DNA from: Armadillidium nasatum
Taxonomy: Eukaryota; Arthropoda; Malacostraca; Isopoda; Armadillidiidae
Direction: 5' to 3'
Length of the DNA: 32,820 bases
Assembly: GCA_009176605.1 (NCBI GenBank)
Contig: SEYY01000724.1
Span: 85,001-117,820 of the forward strand
This document shows, in pieces, positions 28,900 through 32,820 of this stretch. Position 1 is the first letter of the stretch. The number at the start of each line of letters is the position of its first letter. Both the position numbers and the translations under genes were made by a program. The notes below the pieces were generated by a model, which did not search any database, was not told the origin of the DNA, and worked only from the letters and a program-made list of their open reading frames with translations.

Positions 28900-29880
28900 C
28901 GTTAAACGCCGACATGTCCTGATACAAGGTGCTTGAAAGTGTGCAAGTCAAAGGAAGTTGCGAAAACAGATACAGGGAGTGTGTTTCAGACTTTACCAGT
29001 AGAGTACATGTAAGATTGAGCATAGGGGTTAAGTCTAGGGTCAGAGATTTCGACAGAGAAAGGATGAGATTATGTAGAAAGGCATGTCGCACAAGCCCTT
29101 CTCAATGGAGGTGAATGGAGGAGGTATGTGATAGAAGAGTTCAGAAGAGCAGTGTCCATTGTAATAGTGATAGTATAGAGATTGTGACGAAACAGTTTAA
29201 TGGGCAGAAAGTGATTGGAGAGAATTAGTGAGGGTGGGAGAGCTGATAAGACAAAACCCTAACTCCACCTTGTCAAGGAGAGCTGAATGAGTGAAACCAA
29301 CCCAGATGTGTGAGGCATACTCCATACAGGGGCGAACAATATCCCTATATAGAGAAAGAAACTGGGATAGCTTGAAGAAATTCTGAAGGTGCTTCAGAAC
29401 ACCCAACCTCTTAGAAGCTTGTTTAGAAAGAGAAGTAATGTGAACCTTCCAAGAAAGATCACCAGAGAAAGAAACAGAGAATATTAAGGACAAATGAAGG
29501 TTTGAGTTGTGTGTTTTCCAAGATGTTATAGTTGTGTGAAAGATTGCAGGGAGTAGAGAGATAGAGGAATTGAGTTTTTAAGGCATTGAAAACTACCATG
29601 TTTTCCCTGCCTCAATTTGTAATAAAACTGAAACTGAAAGGAGTAATGAAGGGTGGAGTCATCAGCATAGGAGTTGAAAGGTGATGAAGTAATAGAGAGA
29701 AGGTTGTTAAAGAAAAATAAAAAAAGTGTTGGGGATAGGACTGAACCCTGAGCAACACCACTATTAAAAGATTTAAAGGATGAATGGTGGCTGTCTACAA
29801 CAGCAGCTTTAGAACGACTGAAAAGAAAAGCAGAGACCACCACAGAAAGGATAGATTCCAAAAGAGGGAAGTTTGAATAA
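28900..29880 (-). mobile_element. Jockey-like LINE: RT palm to C-terminus
   Basis: Minus-strand blocks in order: FKSFNSGVAQGSVLSPTLFL near 29780-29720, NSYADDSTLHYS near 29670-29640 with the catalytic YADD intact, then SKQASKRLGVLKHLQNFF near 29420-29370, YRDIVRPCMEYASHIWVGFT near 29350-29290 and the tail VWNTLPVSVFATSFDLHTFK near 28970-28915. It is the best kept copy of the family seen at 1690-2742, but still has frameshifts and lacks its 5' half. Confidence 0.87.
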
Positions 29881-30559
29881 TAGTTTAAAAGAATAAAATT
29901 TTATGGATTTAAAGAAGGCTATTTATTGTACAAAAATGGTTTCCAGCTGTCAATTTGGCTGTAATTAATTCATTTCAAAATATTTTGTACTAATAGTTTC
30001 AACAGAATCAATAAAATTAATAGGTGGCTAAACTTGGCTCACCTTTTCTAAAAAATTACCAAAAGATGTTTGATATGTCGTTACAATTATCATACTATAT
30101 TCCAGTGTCAATACCCTAGAGATACTACAAGAAACTGTTTTTCAATTGTGTATGAAAATTTTTAGAAACTCTGGATATCCTCTGATGTTCCTGCCTTGAA
30201 CAATTAGTTGCTTTTAACTAGTTATAGGACTGAATCTAGCTGTTTAAAAGTAAAAGGTCTTTTTAAGCTATTATTCACAAGACAATTCTGGCCTCACTCT
30301 TTTTTAAGGATTTTTTTTTTTTTTTTTTTTTCTTTTGAGGTTTGAACCACAAATTGTGATTTTAACCCAAATTTTTTATTTTAAACCTCAAATTGGGGGG
30401 ATACTTTGGGGTAGAAGTTCATTTGTTCTCAATCAAGAGAACTTGGAACTCAGAAGAAAAAGTAAGTCTGCAACTTTTGGAATAAAAATATATAAGATCT
30501 AGGTCTAAAGACCAAAAGAGTCTAGGTCAGTCAAAGTCATTAATTAAATTCTGTTGAGT
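29881..30559. other. No gene recognised
   Basis: AT-rich sequence with a T tract at about 30310-30331. A weak LINE-like signal near 30100-30300 is too poor to name. Confidence 0.4.
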
Positions 30560-30830
30560 TGGCAAGTGGAGTACAGAAACTTTTTCAGGCATAAGATAAC
30601 TTTTGGAAATTGTGGATGGGATTAACTGGCCACCCAGGATAAAAGAAATATGAAAAGTTGAGACACCCAGATCATTTTGGAAGGACACTCTCTGAATACT
30701 TTATGCAGAGCAATCTAACAGGAGGAATGTCACAGTTTACAAGAAGGACAAATATCAGCATCTGACAGTCTGAGGTGATGAAGATGTGAATTTAATCCAC
30801 AGTGTCTTGACTTAGATCAAGTTTTGGAGA
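30560..30830 (-). mobile_element. Non-LTR element, terminal zinc-binding domain relic
   Basis: The minus strand encodes RHCGLNSHLHHLRLSDADIC followed by PSCKLC near 30805-30725 and a hydrophobic remnant after it. GH-LN-HL-RL-S--C--C is the segment after the RNase H domain in I/Jockey-type elements. The upstream 30831-31430 is probably the decayed remainder, but no motif there is clear. Confidence 0.55.
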
Positions 30831-31430
30831 ATTCCTAGAAGATCTGGTAAGATATGTAAAAATGCTGCAATAAAGGACTGTTTGGTATTATATACAGAAT
30901 GAAATTTTTAAAATGTCAGAGTAAAAGTAGCAATAAACTCCTGAGATGTCCAGTATTTAGATTTGGTAGAAATAGAAGGTATAGGGGAAGCTTCAGAGAC
31001 ATATCCCTCACAGTATGTAGTAGGATATTCATTAGATCTGAAAGGATATCAGATGAATATTTGCCTGAGGGGTCCCTCCTTGAGTACAGTGAATTTCACT
31101 TACCTGATGATCTAGGGGACAATTATCCTGTATTAAGGAAGAGGTAGAGGCTCAATATGGAATATATGGAAAAAGAGCCAGGTAGAATGTCATGTTCATC
31201 ACCCAATAAAGCAAAGGAATTCTGGGTTATGACTTATGGAGGAGAGATATTTAAATATTATGAATCTACTGGAGAAACTATTTGGAGTTGTACTGGTACA
31301 AATATCAGAGGTTGTACTGGGGTTGGGGAAGTATAAGGAAGAGGGTCAAGTTTCAAGTTTTCAAAGGGCTACCATATGAGGAGATGAAGGTCCTGAGGGT
31401 TAGCCTTGATAATGAAATTTAGTTCTAAAG

Positions 31431-32345
31431 AGTATTTGTAAACAGGACATTATTTAGAGCTTACTTTATGTGAGTGATTATAGAAATAACAGGAGGGAGC
31501 ATTAGTGCAACCTTTAGCAGAATGGAAACCACTGCAATTAAAGCATTATACTTTAAATCAGTATGTAAGTCAGCCATGGGCAAACCTCCAACAGGTAAAA
31601 TATCTCTGAACAAAATGAGAAAAGGTGAACAGGCTACGTATATCGATTTATATAGACACTGGCTGGGGGGAGACTTTTAAATTTAATATGAATCATCATA
31701 TTATCTACCAACTCACTCTCTTTAGATTTCACCTTCATTTCACTGCCAAAATAGTGGAGGTGGTGTGGTCTATTAGACCCAAGTCTTCAAGAATCTCTTC
31801 TGTAAAATCTGGACTAACAGGGTGATTTTTCCATAGTTTATGAGGTGTACAGTCGTGAACAAAAGTTCTTTCCTATTAGGCTGGAAATAAATATTTATTT
31901 TAACAGGGTGATTTTTCCATAGTTTATGAGGTGTACATCATTACCTTGACCTAGTACGTACAGAGATTTGCACCTTGTGTTCTCCCAATTTAGTGATGTC
32001 AGTAAGTGATAAAGGGAGATCGTCCGAATTTCAAAACTGACCTCTACCTAGGACTTTAATAGAAACTTCATTAACTTGCTTCTGGAAGACTGACTCAGAG
32101 AGAAGCCGGGAGGAGTGTCTGGGGTTTGTGAAAATGAGCTTACCCTCCGTGGACTGTATAAGAACAACTCGAGTCGAGGGAGAATTGTGAATGATTGGGC
32201 CGAGTCAACGAGCGATATAGAGGGGGATTGGGCTGATTACAAAACAAAGGGTGTTGCCGTTCTGGTGGAAGGATGTCATGCCAACGTCTTCCTGCCCAGT
32301 AGTACCCATGTCCAGAACGACAAGAAGGGGCAGATAAAAGAGTAA
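31431..32345 (-). mobile_element. LINE ORF1 (gag-like) relic with zinc knuckle
   Basis: The minus strand near 31540-31455 reads CFNCSGFHSAKGCTNAPSCY, a CCHC zinc knuckle (C-x2-C-x3-H-x4-C) followed by a partial second one. Farther 5' (31830-31750) lies HPVSPDFTEEILEDLGLIDH. N-terminal sequence rich in Ser and Pro extends to about 32345. This fits ORF1 proteins of I/Jockey LINEs, which bind element RNA. Stops and frameshifts are present, and a 37-bp direct repeat disrupts the frame at 31815-31937. Confidence 0.55.
31815..31937. repeat. 37-bp perfect direct repeat around a Tc1/mariner-like tip
   Basis: The 37 bases starting TAACAGGGTGATTTTTCC occur at 31815-31851 and again at 31901-31937. Between them, 49 bases begin CGTGAACAAAAG just after TACAGT, resembling a Tc1/mariner terminal repeat. 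Confidence 0.85.
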
Positions 32346-32820
32346 AAAAAGAAAAGAAAAACGGTTTTATTATCAGTAAAAAATAAATAAATGAGTAAAA
32401 TACTAAATAAAATCAACAACACTTCCTGTCAGCATCAAAATCTGATGGCAAGTCACCTCAAATTGGGGGATTCAAATCCAAATTAAGAGGTACATGGTCT
32501 TTGCTGAGCGGACGACAGAAACTAGATTCAGCTACTTTTTTAAACACATTTAGAAGCCTTTTACATAACTAGTATACCGAGATTCCAGCGGAGGCTAAAG
32601 TAGCCCTCAGAAAACTTCATCGGCATCACAACGCTGAGCAGGTTCATTACCGTATATCGCTAGCTTATTGGCTACAGATTGGTTCCTGATTACTACTTCC
32701 TTGTTCTCCTCATTTGTATTAAGTCCTGCTGTTTTATGAATAGAGAAACTAGAATTCTAGCCTTCTTTTAATTCATTGATCTGCTGAAAATACCAACTAA
32801 AACATACTTTCATTATTTTA
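32346..32820. other. No gene recognised
   Basis: AT-rich sequence to the end of the window without a supported feature. Confidence 0.5.

Noticed and set aside
30899..31147. 82-residue plus-strand frame
   Set aside because: It lies antisense to LINE remnants and shows no domain.
29197..32345. A single full-length LINE
   Set aside because: The gag-like part, the zinc-binding tail and the RT part are in the wrong order and too close together to be one element, so they are separate fragments.

Overview
This is a eukaryotic nuclear DNA window, very AT-rich and crowded with repeats. Its three genes have introns with GT-AG splice sites and match animal families. The non-LTR retrotransposon relics resemble families I associate with crustaceans, especially decapods, so an arthropod and probably a crustacean is the best guess. 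This is inference: no search was run. A run of exactly 100 N (7721-7820) is a scaffold gap.

Layout. (1) 1-2750: relics of an RTE-like LINE, a hAT DNA transposon and a jockey-like LINE, separated by (TA)n arrays. (2) 2875-11026, plus strand: five exons of a FITM/FIT2 gene, an ER membrane enzyme for lipid-droplet formation and ER lipid balance. The 5' exons were not found and may lie upstream. Its introns hold several LINE relics, a tRNA-derived SINE and the N gap. (3) 11100-15600: intergenic DNA with (TA)n arrays, LINE and hAT remnants and a foldback. (4) 15659-19031, plus strand: PRPF18, a step-2 pre-mRNA splicing factor, complete in two exons (342 codons). (5) 27956-19289, minus strand: nine exons of PIGB, the ER mannosyltransferase that adds the third mannose of GPI anchors. 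It converges on PRPF18, with 257 bp between the two stop codons. The PIGB exons carry several reading-frame problems, pointing either to assembly indels or to decay. (6) 28094-28277: a near-perfect 184-bp palindrome of tRNA-like sequence between two (TA)n arrays. (7) 28900-32345: more LINE relics, mostly minus strand.

The dominant structural signal is 23 (TA)n arrays totalling about 3.1 kb, over 9% of the window. They sit at transposon ends and directly against splice sites of FITM and PIGB. In two cases the array itself supplies the TAG acceptor. The three host genes act in unrelated pathways (lipid droplets, splicing, GPI anchors) and show no sign of joint function. I found no CRISPR, operon or other prokaryotic system, and no intact transposon.
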